Counted from the first letter of the stretch, positions 1-14,707 are shown. The stretch is DNA of 64,000 bases from Micropterus salmoides (GCF_014851395.1 NW_024040485.1:14160899-14224898), one strand, 5' to 3'. Made by a program: numbers and translations. Notes: a model not told the origin generated them from the letters alone.

Positions 1-2900
1 TACAACCTATAGAGTCAACGATGTAAACCAACAACATCTGCTTATCTATTGCCATGTCTTTCAGAGACATTTTACTCTGTGATTGAGATGTTAAATAATT
101 TTTCGGTTTGGAGAATTTCAGTGGAAAATTTTGAACGTTTTCAGTGGCAAAATAAATTGAAATGCCACTTGTCATTCTGCCTGTTAGCATCCATTTAATC
201 ATAACTCCATCAGCTTATTTGAGTCAGCTCGCATCTCCCAACAAACAAGAAAAGAGCAACAAAGGACACTGGGTAACACAGCAAAGTCACATCTCGATAA
301 TCCTTTGAGAAGTTTGGCAAGTTATTTAGAGACGATGACATATGAAGACAGGACCTGCAAGCGAGGTAATAAAGTTACACCTCTAGTCTTTGTTTTAATT
401 ACAAAAGCAGCACAGGCTATAGCAGGGATGTGTGGTAAAGCAGTGATAAGTAAGAGGTATTATTCCTCTCTGCTCCCCACCCTCCACCTCAAAGCAGGAT
501 GTAAGTTGCTACACAACACATAATTGCAACCTCTGTTCACCTCCAGGAACTGTCCATGGTACCTACTGCTCAACAGAACTGCAAACTTATTCACATAGTT
601 TGCATTGCACAGTTAACTTCTGTGGTGGGTAAAAGTTTTTCACCTGTTTCCATCAATTTTGCAAAGAAATAAAAATAAAAAGTTATTCAGGCTTTGGGAT
701 CTTTTGATTTCTAACAGCTTGTTTTAATTCAAAGTCAGTTGCCGTCGGGTGCACATAATGTAAACGACAAAATCACACCAAAAAGCTCACCATACATGTC
801 AGTCTGATACTTATTGTGTTACCTGTTTTTTTACCCTACTCAAACTTCAGTTGGTTAATCCAGGAAAATGAATTATGTGGATTTAATTCAACAAGGTCTC
901 AGAAATGATCCATCTGCTGTTGAGCAGCTGGTGAAAGGATAAATGTAATTAATTACTTAACTTTTGAACAGTATTACAGAACAACAGTGCTGTTTGTGTG
1001 TCCTATTGGAAAATGTAAAGCAACAGTGTGATATATACCTTTCATATGTAATTTTAATCTCTTTAGTTCTCAGTAACATGTTATATTTTTAACAGTCTGT
1101 CTATGTAGCCTCTAATATTGTTTAAAATTGGTCTTGTGTAAATGTACAATCCATATATTTTCAGGAATGTGTCAAACTGGCAATATATAATACTTTGAAA
1201 TATTATTAGTAATATTGCATAAATTAGAGTTCAGTAATAGTAAAATAGTATAATATATAATTTAGTGTGCATAACATTAATCCTCATTATATAAATTATA
1301 TAGGCTTACACCGTAATTTTAACAATTCTTTCTGGTTGCTTTAGAGGTGGACTCTAACTAGATATTTAAAAAAAAACAATAAAACTAGGCAATACTTATT
1401 AGAACATTTTGAAAATCTTAATAAAATGTTAGTTATGTATAATGGCGTTGTATTTTCTAGCTTGGTTCTACATTACAGTAAAATGATCTAAAATCTTAAC
1501 AAGGATGAACCAGGTGGGATTTTCCTAAAAAGATAATTAAATAAAACAGAAAAAAACCTTTCCATGAATGTACTTATATTTGCTTGACAGGGCAAGACTA
1601 TGAAATGTTTCCAATTAATATTACATGGGATTTATTTCCGCCTTTCTGTTTTTAAAAATATATTTCAGAATTTACCTTGATTGTAATGTACCTCATTGGC
1701 TGTGGTTTTGTTTGTTGGCCTAACTATAAAGGATCTGCTTATACCCTTGTGGGTTGGGAAGAATTAGGATTTATGAATTTATTTCCTCTGTTGTATTGTT
1801 TAAACAGCTTTGGTTTAGTTTTGATCCCTTCCTCTTGCCTTTGAGGCTGTTCCACGGTGTCAGCTGTTGACTGATAGTAAGAGAACTGCCTCACAGTGTG
1901 AATGAAAGAAAACTAGCGGTTGGTAAACACTGATAAGGGATAAATAGAAAGCGGTCAGGCAGAGATAGTTCTGTGGGAGCCCAGATTGTGTGCGGTCTGT
2001 TAAAATGAGATTCTGAGCCTGTCCTTTTTATTCTTCCTCCCCTCCCCTCCCCTGTGCGGCGTTTGTCTGGAAAATCTCCAGTGACCCGGCTCGGCAGTCC
2101 CAGGCTGCAGTATTCTCTTTTTGTATTTGTTTTGTTTTCTAACAAGGGTCAAGTTGGCCAATAGACATGTCCCTGATGCTTATAGACAGCTGTCATGACT
2201 TCAAGTACTTACAACAGTTACATTTTAAAATGGATTCAAGGTTCTGCACCAACAAGCACTGCAGCAAGAGATTTGCTTAAAAAAAACTAAATTATTTTGA
2301 AACAACCTGTTTTTTACGTGTTTATAAGCTATAATCATATAATTTAGCTTTGAAATCCCAGTAGCAGCACTTCTGAACATCCGTCCATCTATTCTTATAT
2401 TACCCATTACATATGTGCTCAAAGAATCATTCTCAAGTCAAGACTACATGTATATATCAACCTGTTATATTAATTACAGTCACATAATTATAAGTTTACA
2501 CTCGTTTCACTATTTACCCTGAGGAGTATAAATCTAATTTCTCAATGGAAATTACTGTAAATGACTGTCTTATTCAATTATTTTTAGCAGCAAGCAGCCT
2601 GTTCTTTCTAGTAGTCATTGATTTTTTTTTCCTGGGGTGAATCCATCTTTTATGTGATTAAAAAGACCTTCAGAGGTCTTACCTTGAGGATCACCATGTG
2701 GTTTATTTACACAGAAAATAATTCAGCCCATTGTAGCCCAGCAGCTAATGAGATTGGTTGTTAAGTGAATGACACAAAGGCTACAAAAAAAAGAAAAGAA
2801 AAGAAAAAAAGCTTAGCGTTTCGGGTGAATATCACAGTGTCCCTGCACACACACACAGACACACACATGCACCGACCAAACACACTCTCTTCAGCAGCGA
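1..2900. other. Non-coding upstream DNA; no gene seen
   Basis: AT-rich with no ORF resembling a protein family. 2765-2870 holds a purine tract (aaaagaaaag) and a short (CA)n. It may be upstream sequence or a first intron of st18. Confidence 0.6.
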
Positions 2901-2939
2901 GACTCTGGACTACCCTGTACCCCACCTCGATATCATTCT

Positions 2940-2997
2940 GCTCCGTCTCCTCCCCGACGTCACTATGAGATGCAAAACAAAGGCTAAAAGGGGCATG
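2940..2997 (+). other. Weak candidate first exon or promoter upstream of st18
   Basis: A CRE-like gacgtcac at about 2955 is followed by a short open stretch and a strong donor (gcatg|gtaagt at 2998). This could be the end of a non-coding first exon. There is no TATA box or other support, so it is only a suggestion. Confidence 0.2.
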
Positions 2998-2999
2998 GT

Positions 3000-5900
3000 A
3001 AGTCAAGCTCGCGATTCTGCCCTGTCGGACATGTTAACATGAGTGCATTTAGATGTAGGAGACAAGTGATTCTGTTTGTCTGTGTAAGGATGTGCTGTGC
3101 TGTGTACTGTAAGCCTCAGGCTCAGATAAGTAGCTTCATGGAAGGGTCAGTAACAGTGATGTTACTGATGATGATCACCACAATTTACTTCCTCCATGCT
3201 TAACTTCTGAATCGCTGCTAAAACTTTCTTTCTGTAAGCCACTTTCTTGTACTTGAACTTGAACTTTATGTCAGATTGTTCCAGAGCTGTGACTTGGTTT
3301 TTATTTACAAAAGTACAAAGGTTTATTTTCGTGTCTATGCCTGTATTTGTTAATGGTTAAGGGTTAGTCAGAGGTGTGTTTATTGTTGTAGATCCTTGAG
3401 TAAAGCTTGACCCAGGATTTGTCTAAAAAGCACTGAAATGCATAATAGAGCAAAGCATGGCAGCATAAGAGAGGGTCTTGTTAAGCACCCAGACTCACTT
3501 TGTATCGATTGCTGAACTGTTTAGATACTCACTCAAAAGTGAATGGATTAGACATATTTTGAACACTGTGCAGATGTCTTGTACCTTCCCTCAGACTTAT
3601 CTTTCTGATCTCTGAATAGTAGCGCTGAAACATCATTAGTGATTGCTGTTATACAAAAATGCAAAAGTGCATTAGCTTATCATGCTCCACTTTCAGGCTG
3701 GAAAGTGGGTTAAAGTCCATCGCGTATATTAAACCCTGGACTTAAGTCAAATTTACATTTTGTTAAAGATTACTCCTTTTATTGATGCATATAATCATAT
3801 TCATGGACCATCTGCTGATTTGGCAAGCATGGATCAAACTCACAAAACAGCCCTGCTAACCTTTTAAGTACAAAATAGTCTGGCTTAACTCTAGCCCAGA
3901 AGTGTGTGCGTATGTGTGTGTGTGTGTGTGAGTGTGAGAGATTGTATGGATATTAGATAATACTTAATTTAGATCCTCCAGGCTGCTCGTGCCATATTTT
4001 ATTTTATCATGATCGCTTTGGTAGCAGACCAGGGCTTGTGTTTGAACAACTGAGCAAATAATGTTCGTCTGACAATAAGCAAAGCAAAATCTTGGTATAA
4101 GGAATCTGATTAAACTCTTGACCACAGTGTACAGCTCTGAGTTTATATCTGTCACCATGGTTACATGGATTTCACAGTGCAGCATTGCACACTTCCACCT
4201 GGTTGTGAACGGCTATACGGGCCTCACCTCTTGAGTATAATAAAACGCTGCTTAAGGCTCTTCTAGTTATTCTGATAACTGATTTAGTTTTAAACTATCT
4301 CCCAGTGTGTGTTTCACAGAAATAGAAATTCACCATTGGGCATCCTTACTGCATGAAATACTTATGTTCGACTCATTCCAAACAAAGCTTACGCAGATTG
4401 AGAATTCATATGCCAGAGGTAAATCCGAGTTAACACGGATTTATACTGGCATGAGTTAAAGGACTAGAGTTTGTAATCCAGGTGGCCAAGGGATTTTACC
4501 ATACAGTGGCAAAAATCACTTAAAACTCCCCCAACATCCTAAGCCACTGAGCTCAGTAAGCAGACAGATTGTTCAGAATTGATGACAGCACAACTATATC
4601 AGAGCTGGACTCTGTGTTTGTGCATGTGTGCATGTATGTATGTGTATCCTCATGTTTGTGCGTATGCCTGTGTTTGTGTGTGCGCATATGTGAACATGTC
4701 TGCTTCCTATATATACTCAATTAGTACTAAAAGGGGCTGTTTAGAATAAGACCTTGACAGATTGGTATTATTTTTCTTCACCAGGATAGGGGAGGTGTAC
4801 TGGGAATACTGTCTTCTATCTGCATAAATATCAGTAGCATGAATAGAAAGGAAAGCTACCTCTATTTCAATGGCCTTTCAGTGATTAGTAAAGTGATCAA
4901 AGTCGCAATAATATTATAATAATTGATGTTTTAATAGTCTTTTGCTTGATCGCCATACCCAGTACATTAGAAATACTGGAAGATAAACAAAGGTGCATCT
5001 CTGTATGGGTTAGCATGTGTGTCTGTGTGTGTGTGTGTATGTGTGTGTGAACGTGCGCACTCGTGTGCACATGTGTGTGGAGGACAGAGGAGCAGAGATA
5101 GAGTGGAGTTGTTTAATGACAGGAACAGCTGACTCATTTAGAGAGAGCAGTGAAAGGTAATTAACCCTGGGAAAACTACAGCTGCCATGCGAGCTGTTCA
5201 CTTCAGCGCAATCTGATTAGGAATCACTGCTCGAGTCCCTGACTCCTTTCAGACACTGTGTGTTCGAGGTAAACTTTTCCCTTTGCCCCGGAGAGCCACT
5301 GAGCACTGGAGACCTGCCTTTTGTGACGGGGGGATTAGCTGGAACGGTTACTACGTTTCTCCAAATTGCAGACCACCTGGTAGCATTCATGCAACCTCCT
5401 CCATGAAAGGGCCTCCTTGGGCCGGAACAATGAGCAGGATTACTCTGCTCATTGTTACACCGGGGCTGGAACTTCTTTTTCCCCAAACACCTGTCCCCAA
5501 ATTAGACAGGTTTGAAAAACCATGTTCATAACAGAATTCAAAGATTCAAACTAACATGAGAGTGGTTTGGCAGACTGGAGACTTGCCAATGGATGAATTG
5601 TCTGCCACTCCATTTATTATCCTATTGATTCATAGTGTAGAGCAAGAAGATACTAATTTTATTTGTCTCAATATTTTGGTGTTCTTAATTGGATTGAAAT
5701 TCACAAATAAAATAGCATATCATCTAGGCCCCTTTCATACGATAAGGGAACTAAAAGCACCAGAAATTTGGTCAAAAACAGAAATTGGCTCTTTGATGTC
5801 AGAAGAAACAATCTGGACTTGGTGCCTCTGTGTGGTCCGGCTCCAGATGAACTCAATTTAGAGGGAAGGCTTTGGGATGACTTTGGAAAACGATTACAAG

Positions 5901-8900
5901 ATTCATAAATCACCTCGGCAAAGGTGTCACCATCTGACTCTTTTATGGGACGCTTGCTAACTCCGTCCAATAACAAGTTTCCCCTGTAGTTATGCCATCA
6001 TAACAAATCATTGAAGCGATAGTGGCTAGCCAGGCTCCTAATTGTCTGTTAAGAATTCTGTGAGCTGTGTTCTTTTATTGAAGCATCTCTGTCTTGGAGA
6101 AGTGATAAGATGCCAATACGCTTCTCTATAAAAGTACTCTTTGGCAAAAGGCACAAACACTTTGCTTGGCCGTCAGGGTAGCTGTGAGGCTGTTATATCT
6201 GAAATCGCAGTTGACTTCAAGATTTTTGACTGTGTCTGCATGAATCCAGAAACCTCTATCCAGGCAGAGGAATGCTCGTAAATTGCCGGCAGAATTTTTT
6301 TTTCAGATACAGCATTTTTTTTTCTTTTATTGGAAAGGCCATATAGAGACACAGCACAAATAAAAGCCGATAATTTAGATTATACTAAGTAGACTCATCT
6401 TAATATTTAAAGCATTCAATGGGTACACTTACTGTTCAGTATCTTATGTTCTTTGATTCAAATGAAAAATAATATATTTCCTTAACACTGCAGTCAAATG
6501 TTGTTTGTCTGTCAATTTTATTATGTAGGTTACCAATAATTAAACAATAATTATTGTAAAATTTAAAAAAAGGATTTTAGGACACGATTTAGACATAAAT
6601 TAGACATCATAGACCTCCTTTGTCCCCTTGCCCCTCCTAAAATATATCAGCTATTATTCTAATGTCCAGCTGGTATTTAGGCATGGGGCGTCTGATGGCT
6701 CCCTGGCCACTTCACAAAAAAGACAAAAAAAAGAAAAGTTGTTTATCTAAATACTGAACAGAAGTTGATTTTAATCTCTGAGCAGAGTCTAATTTACTCA
6801 CCTCAAATCAATTTGCATCTCAATGAAAAATGGCAAAAAAGCAATCGCTTGCTTTCTGTGTGCAATTTCACCTGCTTTCCACAGAATAGGTGTGAACACA
6901 TTCCAAGCAGGTATACTCCTGCCAGCTCACCTTTTGCTTCAACTAGATTGGCTTTATGTTTTGCTGGTTCTCTGCACACCTCAAACCTCCTATAGGGTAA
7001 ACATAAATTGTGATCAGTTCGCTATATCCTCAGACATTCATTACAAGGAAATATGAAAGTAAAAGGTGCTATCTCCTGCCGTTTGCTCTTTATTATACAT
7101 AAACAGAAAACACTTAGCATGTAAAATTAATGTGAAAATTATTCCCGGGGTAAACTATAAACACAGAAGTTACCCCGCACATTTACCCTTTTTTTCTCCT
7201 TCCCCTAGATCAGAGTGTAATTGCCAGTAATCAGGTCTGTTTGCTGCTGATAAAACCACTCTGAATGCGAGGAACCCTCTTTGTGTGATGACTCAATTAT
7301 GCCAGAAGTGGCTCATCAAACCTGGCCCATCAGCTGCTTTAATAAATAAGGAGGAAAACTTGCTGCAGGCGCATTATAATTCCATTCATTCCATAATTAA
7401 ATCCATTCCAGTTTTAACCCTTCACTCAGTGTGCTTCTGGAAGAGGAAACAAAAACAAGGAGGGGGTGGGGGGTGAGTACACACCAGACAGTGACCTTGC
7501 ACAGAGCACCCATCCATTCTCTATAATTCAAAATGATACTGTTGAAGAAAGGTTAAGAGAAAAAGGCTTGTGGAGAAAAGGATGAGAATCAGTTAAGATG
7601 TGGCTCCTGTTTTTTATATATGCATTGTTTCCACACACAGCCTTAGACAGTAATTATATTAAAAGAGTAATCTAATCATAACAGTTGGTTGGTTGAGTGT
7701 GCAGCACTGACATTTTGAAATCTTATTTTGTGTAATCTCATTCGCCTCTATCATCTCGCCTGTACCCCCTATCTAAAGGAAATGTAAATAATGTAATTAA
7801 TTTTATGGTCTCCAGAATCTTACTTTGTTACTCTGGCCTGCTTTATTGGTTTCAAGATGAGGTATCAGCACAGTACCACTGAGTTTTTTTTTACTCCATC
7901 ACAATAATGTCTGTGTTAATTACATGAGAGCGTCCCAAGTGCATGGATAAGCTGGGAACAAGGGGACACAAAGACTCAAGGTCAGTGATGAATATCCACA
8001 GCAGCTGCACGGTATTAATAAGGCATTATATGAAAATAATCATAATAGCATCACTTACAACAAAATGCGAGAGTGTGGTTAGAGTAATGTCAGGAGCGTT
8101 GGGGTGTTTTACAGATATTTCCTCTCCACCATCTCAGCTTGGATCGAGCCTTTTCTGATAATGGTGCGAGGCAATGGTTATTCATGATTGTTGGACTGGG
8201 AAGGTCTCTCTCTTTTTCTACCCCCAGTCGCAGCCCATTCTCTCCTCTGTGGTGGGAATGCTAGCAGATGGGGTTAGGGGGGAATGGGCTGGGCTCAAGG
8301 ACAGCTAGCAGCCAGATTAACACATAGTAAAATCTCATAGACCCTAAGCATCAGGCTGCCTCCTTTCCCCCTGAGAAATCTGCCCTAGACGCAGGGAAAC
8401 AGTCCTCTGAGAGGCATTATTTGTGATGGACTTGTGTGCGTACGTGTGTGCGTGAGGGCGGGGTGGGGTGAGGTGCATAAATATGATTCAGCAGATGACA
8501 AACCAGCTCAAATAGTAGTGAGTCTTTTTTTTCATATGCTAATGAAACTCAGTGAATAACCCGCCCTCACTCTCCCTCTTTTCCCCCCAGTTTTGTTTTT
8601 CGGGGGAAGCGCTCTGTGAGCTATAATTAAGAAGATGTTGTTTTTTTTTCAAAGCTAACAGAAATAAATAATTCCATAATAAGATCTGTGAAGTGAAGAG
8701 GCTTAATGTACTCATTGTGTTCATCCTTGTTTTCCCTCTTGGATGTTTTGTATTAATTAGAAGCAAGCAATTTGATCTCTGTCAAGCAATCAATTTGCAT
8801 CGTATTCCTTATTCCATGTGAGGTATTAATATGCTCTTTCCACCTTTTTCTGACTGCATGTTCACATCCATGTCTCTAGATTATGAAAATGCAATAAATA

Positions 8901-9000
8901 AAACCTTCAGAAAGATGGTTTAGAGACATATAATTGATTTCCGTTGTGTAAAAAATAGTAACCAAGCTACAGATTTTTATGTGTGGCTGGTGTTTTTCTG
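3000..9000. other. Upstream or 5'-intron DNA of st18; no coding exon seen
   Basis: No supportable coding exon. (TG)n-rich tracts occur at 3902-3934, 4615-4690 and 5015-5080. 5180-5560 and 8160-8470 are less AT-rich than the surroundings and could be regulatory, but I see no definite motif. Short ORFs here match no known family. Confidence 0.5.
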
Positions 9001-9006
9001 TTCTAG

Positions 9007-9122
9007 ATAATGAATTACATGATCACCTCCTGAGAGATAACAAGTGTGAAAGCATCAACCAGGGTGGACAGTGCGGATCTGGCATCTTATCCTCCAGAGT
9101 GCTCGAAAAACTACTATCAAAG
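9007..9122 (+). other. st18: Candidate 5' exon of st18 (probably untranslated)
   Basis: A 116-nt stretch bounded by a good acceptor (tttctgttctag) and donor (aaag|gtaaat), more GC-balanced than its flanks. Coding exon 1 needs an upstream exon, and this is the best candidate I see. The frame leading into the st18 ATG is open through the whole exon but has no ATG of its own. A short uORF starts at 9010 (MNYMITS then TGA). Splicing needs RNA evidence. Confidence 0.35.
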
Positions 9123-12053
9123 GTAAATAATCTGAGACAGATATGGCTTAAATTCTACATACAAAGTGAAAATAACTTTTGTTAGGGACAAAAAGTCTCT
9201 AGGAATAATTGACTGTGTAACAGTGTTGTGGATAAGTAGCATGCTAAGTGATGGAGCGTCACTGCTCCTTTGACCACAGTGATCATAAGAGATAGTTTTT
9301 TACTTATGCAGAGCTGTGGGTGGCAGCATATAATATACACTTTAAAAGGTATTGCTGAGTCTGCTTTTTCTTAAGTGATGGCTGCCTATAGTTGTCAGGT
9401 TATCTCAGCTGGTTTTGTACCTGATAAAACTGTTTTTTCAAACTATAACAGAAAGTTTAGAGAGGACCAAACGTGTGTTTTAGCTATCATAACATTAAAT
9501 CAGCATAATGGTCACTGTGATCAGTCACTCTTCTCAACTAAGTTTCTATAATATCTATGCAAGCGTGGATTTCCATATATAAACTATATAGAAATGAGTA
9601 GAACTGGAAAATACATGGATATGCAGTAAGATACAAGAGCCTATGTTCTGGAAAATGCTTAGCGGTGATGTAAAGTTAACATATTTTGCAGTAAAACATG
9701 CTAAAACACTGCTATCAACCTTAAACATTGTACTTAGTGGCTACATTTCTGTGTGTTGAATTTTGGAAAACTGCCCCTACACAATCCCACTTGTTTCTTT
9801 AAAAAATTTTATGCGAGTATTTGGTAACACAAAAGCATGCAGAGATAGCGGAAACAAAATTTAGATGGAAACACTACAACATGATATTATTTTATTTATT
9901 AAACTGAAAAACTGAACTTAAAAACACAAATTACTCCAGCAGTGTTCTGTATTTACACTTTTATTACATGGTTTATGCTGCAATAAGCCCATTTTTAAGT
10001 ACACATCAATTTTTAATTCCACTGGTAATACTTTACTTATTACTTGCTATTTACCATTTCTAATCAGTATATACATATTGTATTAATGATTTTTAACACA
10101 CTATGGTGTAGTTGAAAGCATTTAAGCATTTAAGTGTTTATTAATGCAGTCTTTGTCAACAATTATAATAATAAGACCAATTTTATATTAATACAACTTG
10201 GTTTTAGCATAATGTCATTCATTATATGTTTTTACATGAGCTTCTGCTTATGGGTGCCCACAGGAGAAGTAATAAACTCTTATATCGCCTTACAACTACA
10301 TTAAAATGCGTTGTAAACCATTTATTAAATGCGTAGTATACGGCTTCTAAAGGCTTAATATGGGGGATTAAAGGAGTGTTGCCATTCCACTTTCATATAT
10401 CCATGACCATCTTTCAACAGGTCGTATGGCAGATTCTTTCATTAATAATTAATATCGCACTCTGTATAAATGAATGATACGTTGGACCAAAATTATTGTC
10501 ATGGAATAATAATGAAAAGGTAAAATATATAAAGTTCTCAGCCAGATTAGATGGCTTGGATTAGATGTAAAAGCTCCAATTTGACCCTGAATGTATCTAT
10601 TTGTTCTGCTTCTGTAAACACCCAGCGTCACATGTTTGTCCATGTTGTTGCTATGCAAGGACTACCTGTTAGTACACCAGAGCATCTAAGGAGGCCTTCC
10701 TAGTTGTCGTCTTATTTGTCACTTCTTGTTATGTGAATTATATATAAAGTAGCCTGTGCTTAATAATAATTGTGTCAGAAATGCACGTGTGACGTACTTT
10801 AAAAGCAGTGCTAACTAAAGAAAGGTTTCAGTTTGCTTTCATTTGTTTCATACTCAAACTTACATAATATGTGAAATTGGATATGCAGCTCACGATAAAA
10901 AAAAAATAGGCCTATATAGTCAGACGTATAGTATGGCGTAATTTTGTTTGTTTGTTTTTTTAATTGTAGCATGCTTTACAAACATATTATTCCTAATTCA
11001 TCCAGAAAGTATTTTTATAAATATAACAAGTTAAACGTTTAAAATGTTTTTAAAACATTAACATGAGAAGGGCACTTCTAAAATGTCAGCCAAAGGGGGG
11101 AAAAAACACCTTGGTTATAAATGTGTGAGTCATTGGTGATATTTCAGTACAGTGATAACATCATTTGAACTTTGATTAATGTCCATGTTCCAATCTCAGG
11201 TTGTAGGATGTAAAAGCAACATTTTGCCTTCAGAACAACAAATTTATACAAAATGTTGAAGTCTGTGTGGAAAAGTGTTACAAACTAATGAGGTACATTC
11301 GTTTTTACAGAATGTAATCTATAGTGTTTGGGAGTTGTTTGTCTCAATAGGCTGTAGTAATCAAAAGTAATGAACCTATTATGAGCAGGACCTCTGAGGG
11401 CCCGGCGTGGCATTAAGAGTGTGGCACATAAAAGGTTTATTAAAGGAAATTAAGGTCCATCACTGCCACACCTGCTCCCCTATTATAAATGTATGACAGG
11501 TCAGTGCCTTCAATCACAACAGCAAACGAGAGAGAGGAGTCATGTTTCCCATTACCAGGGAAAAGTAACAGCATATCCTATGACTCACAGATTTCACTGG
11601 CCTGTGACCACTATACGCCACCATCAGCCTGGAATAATTATGTTTAATAGGTTTTATTTGGGACCCACAAGCAACAGCCAGCGAGAGTGGATGGATTTTA
11701 GCAACTATTTTTGTCTAAACACACACAGTGAGGTGCTGTCTGTACTTTAATGTCATTATTTAGTGTCATTACATTTTTACTCACCTTTGAAACTTTTTTC
11801 TCTCCTAACATTATACTTTATGTGTTTGCATATTACTGATGTTTTAGGAGCGCTTTGTGATGTTGTCATTCACACAAATAGATTTTTAGGCTCACTGGCT
11901 CTGGTTGACTTACAAAAAAATCACAGATAATCTATAAAGTGTTTAAGCCTTTTTCCATTTCAAATAAAATAAATGAATAAAAAAATATAAATTAAATACA
12001 TTCAAATCAAGCTCTTTAGTGGCTCATCTGTACATTGAATGTTTTATTTACAG
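9123..12053 (+). other. Probable st18 5' intron
   Basis: AT-rich, no coding exon. About 9900-10360 has the look of an old fish dispersed repeat (see separate entry). The remainder shows nothing recognisable. Confidence 0.5.
9900..10360. repeat. Possible dispersed fish repeat, boundaries unclear
   Basis: Segments such as gtttattaatgcagtctttg, taaaccatttattaaatgcg and repeated tatta/attaat words resemble a repeat I recall from teleost intergenic DNA. No clear terminal repeats are visible. Confidence 0.3.
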
Positions 12054-12105
12054 ATGGATTCTGACGGTGAGGAGCAAACCCTGATGACATATAACAGTAG
12101 CACAG
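12054..12105 (+). CDS. st18: st18 coding exon 1 (start codon)
   Basis: The ATG is the first triplet after the acceptor (tttacag|ATGG), so at least one non-coding exon must lie upstream. It encodes MDSDGEEQTLMTYNSST and ends in phase 1 before gtgagt. The MD-x3-E-x-x-TL pattern resembles the N-terminus of mammalian ST18, which supports this start. Confidence 0.88.
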
Positions 12106-14707
12106 GTGAGTACAGCTTTCAGTTTTAGCTCGCTTTTAACTGAAACGCACATGCATGCATGCACACACAAATATTCCACTTACCGGCATGGGTTAGGGGT
12201 ATCAGTTCAACAATCCAACTTTATAACTGTCAATTTTATGTATTATCTTACCGGTCTGAAGAGCACTGCACTGCCATTTCATTATTCAGAGGGGAATAAC
12301 TTCATTAAATTGAAACACTGGCTCAAATTAGTTAAGGAGTGTGTATATATTGTGTGATTGAAAACCTCTAGACTGGATATGTCATTATGCAAGTGTTCAG
12401 GGCCTCTGAGGCCCGCCTGCTCACGCTGGAGCTATTACTACATCTGGGGAAATTCATGAAAAGTGTTATTATTGGTTGTGCTTCATGGGAGTAGGGGCAG
12501 AACTTGTGAATGAGATTTACACAGGCCTCTGGGAAAACAGATTTACCCTTTTAGATCATGTTGTCAAAGCTGTCAAAGGATGAGCTACTGTTGGTCTCCC
12601 AGAGAATGAGCAGTCTGAATGAAAAGCTTTTCAGATCAATGAGGAGACCACTTCTCCATCCTTATGCTGCCCATACCTGATGGCATCGTAAAAGAGAACA
12701 CAATCTATGGTAAAAGGCTGCATAAAGCAGTGTTAGCCCAGGTGGTGTCATCCCTAAAACATTATCTACAAAACAAATATTTACAGAACATTGTAAAAAA
12801 TTTCATTAGCAGCAGCCCAAAAGTAGTGAGTTGCCTTGAACCTTTGATGAAGAATATGTCGACAGATGCTGTGCTACTGTAGTGGAAATGTAAACATGAC
12901 TTTTATCTGTTCTTTTTTGGCCTTTATTTCACAGGGCTGGCCGACTGCATCACTGAGACTCACAGGTGAAATTTTATGTTGTGAACACTAAGAATTTTCT
13001 CATCTTTTACATCTTAATGCCAAAAAGGAAGTATTTTCTTCCCAGTTCATAGATGTGACTCATTAAGCGGGTTCATAAAAAAAGTCTTAAATTTGAATAG
13101 TTGGACCTTTAAAATGAGCCAACTGAGGCCTTTATTGACCCTGCTGTGCCTTTTGTCCGTTCCTCTCTTCCCTCCAGCCCATATGGGTCCATGGCGAGGA
13201 AGAGGAGTGCTCAGGAAGGGGTGCAGGGTGCCCCCGTCAACAAGAGAAAGTCCCTGCTGATGAAGCCCCGCCACTACAGCCCCAGCGAGGCATGTGAAGA
13301 GGAGAGCGAGGACCTGGCACCGCCACAGGACAAAGAAGAGCTGAGGAACATTGACACTCCAGCAGGTAAACAGATGTCCTGTTGTTTTGTCTGTTTTGAT
13401 GAACAATTGACGCTGAATTTTAAAATCCCATCTGTTGCATTCATATTTCCCTCCCTCTGCCATCAGCCAGCAGCCGCAATCATTGTGCAGTGAAAGTGAA
13501 AGACTACACTGCTGGGTCCACATTAGTTGTGTCTCACGTCCACAAATTGAAGTTTTGACAGCTGATCTGCCATGATATTTCTGGCGTGGCTTTACCCTCT
13601 TTTGATGAGGCCAGATTTCAGACCCCTCATCTGTCTTTCTTCAATAGCCAGTCCAAACCCATTGAATCCATAGAATGAAACACTGAATGGGGGAGTGCAC
13701 CAATTAACTTTGATTTAAATTAAACTACAAAATTTTTATTGAAGTTGCCTATTGAGGTGTCAACATTGCTTGGCTGATGTTTTGCTGTTTTATTTTTACA
13801 AAGACTTTACTAAACCACGGGAACATTTCATCATCAACAGTTTAAAAATGTTTATCTTCACTTATGCCACTGTCCTTTTCAGGAGCGAAAATGTTTTCTT
13901 TTTAACTAATGAATTGAATTTTGTACATTTTGGCAACAATGCTCGTGGTGTACATGTGCATTCTCGCCCACTATAATCTGCACTGATTTGGTATATTTTT
14001 AACGATGTAACTAAGCAACAAACGTAATTGTCCCTTTCAAAAGCTTTTGTTAGGCCCTCTAACACAGTCTAATACATAATTAGGCATAATGTCTACAGCT
14101 CATTATAGTACACATGTGTGTAGTTAAATGGACCAGGAGAGTAGCTCACTGAATTGTGTGGATTCATTGGAAATGGAATTTATTTGTTTCCTGGGTTCAT
14201 ATTACATTACAATTATCTAAGTAATTTACTGTGCATCATCAGTTTTTCCTTTTGTTGTTGTGTATTCTAGATACTTTTTCTTTTGATCATCCAACATTGA
14301 TTGACTGCTGTATATTTTCCTTTTTTGAACCTGATATTCAGTGGACGCAGCTTTTTGTTAAGCATTTTTGATAAACAATTTCAGAACATATTTTGCTGTT
14401 ATTGTCAGATTTGGGGGCTATTGTCTGTGGAAAAACAAAAATTGGAAAAGTAGACTGGAGGCAGTGAGAATTTTTGCAGTAGGAAACTGGTCATATCTGC
14501 ATTTTAACAAAAAGGGAGAAAAATAAGCCTCTCGTTTGGTCGAGCCACACTGCGTTCAACTCCAGCCAACTGCAGCCCTGCTGCAGAGTGCTGGTAATGG
14601 CTATTCTGGAGTACAAACTGTTCACCTGTTCCAACACACAAACCACCGGAGGGATCCAAGTTTTTTTCCTCCATCTCTTTCTTTTTTTTCACTGCACTTC
14701 TGTGTCT

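Noticed and set aside
5217..5531. Overlapping ORFs on both strands in a GC-richer stretch
   Set aside because: No conserved domain or splice pattern. They are better explained by composition, perhaps a regulatory element.
13047..13523. 158-codon minus-strand ORF
   Set aside because: It is the antisense shadow of st18 coding exon 3, whose + strand frame matches the ST18 N-terminus.
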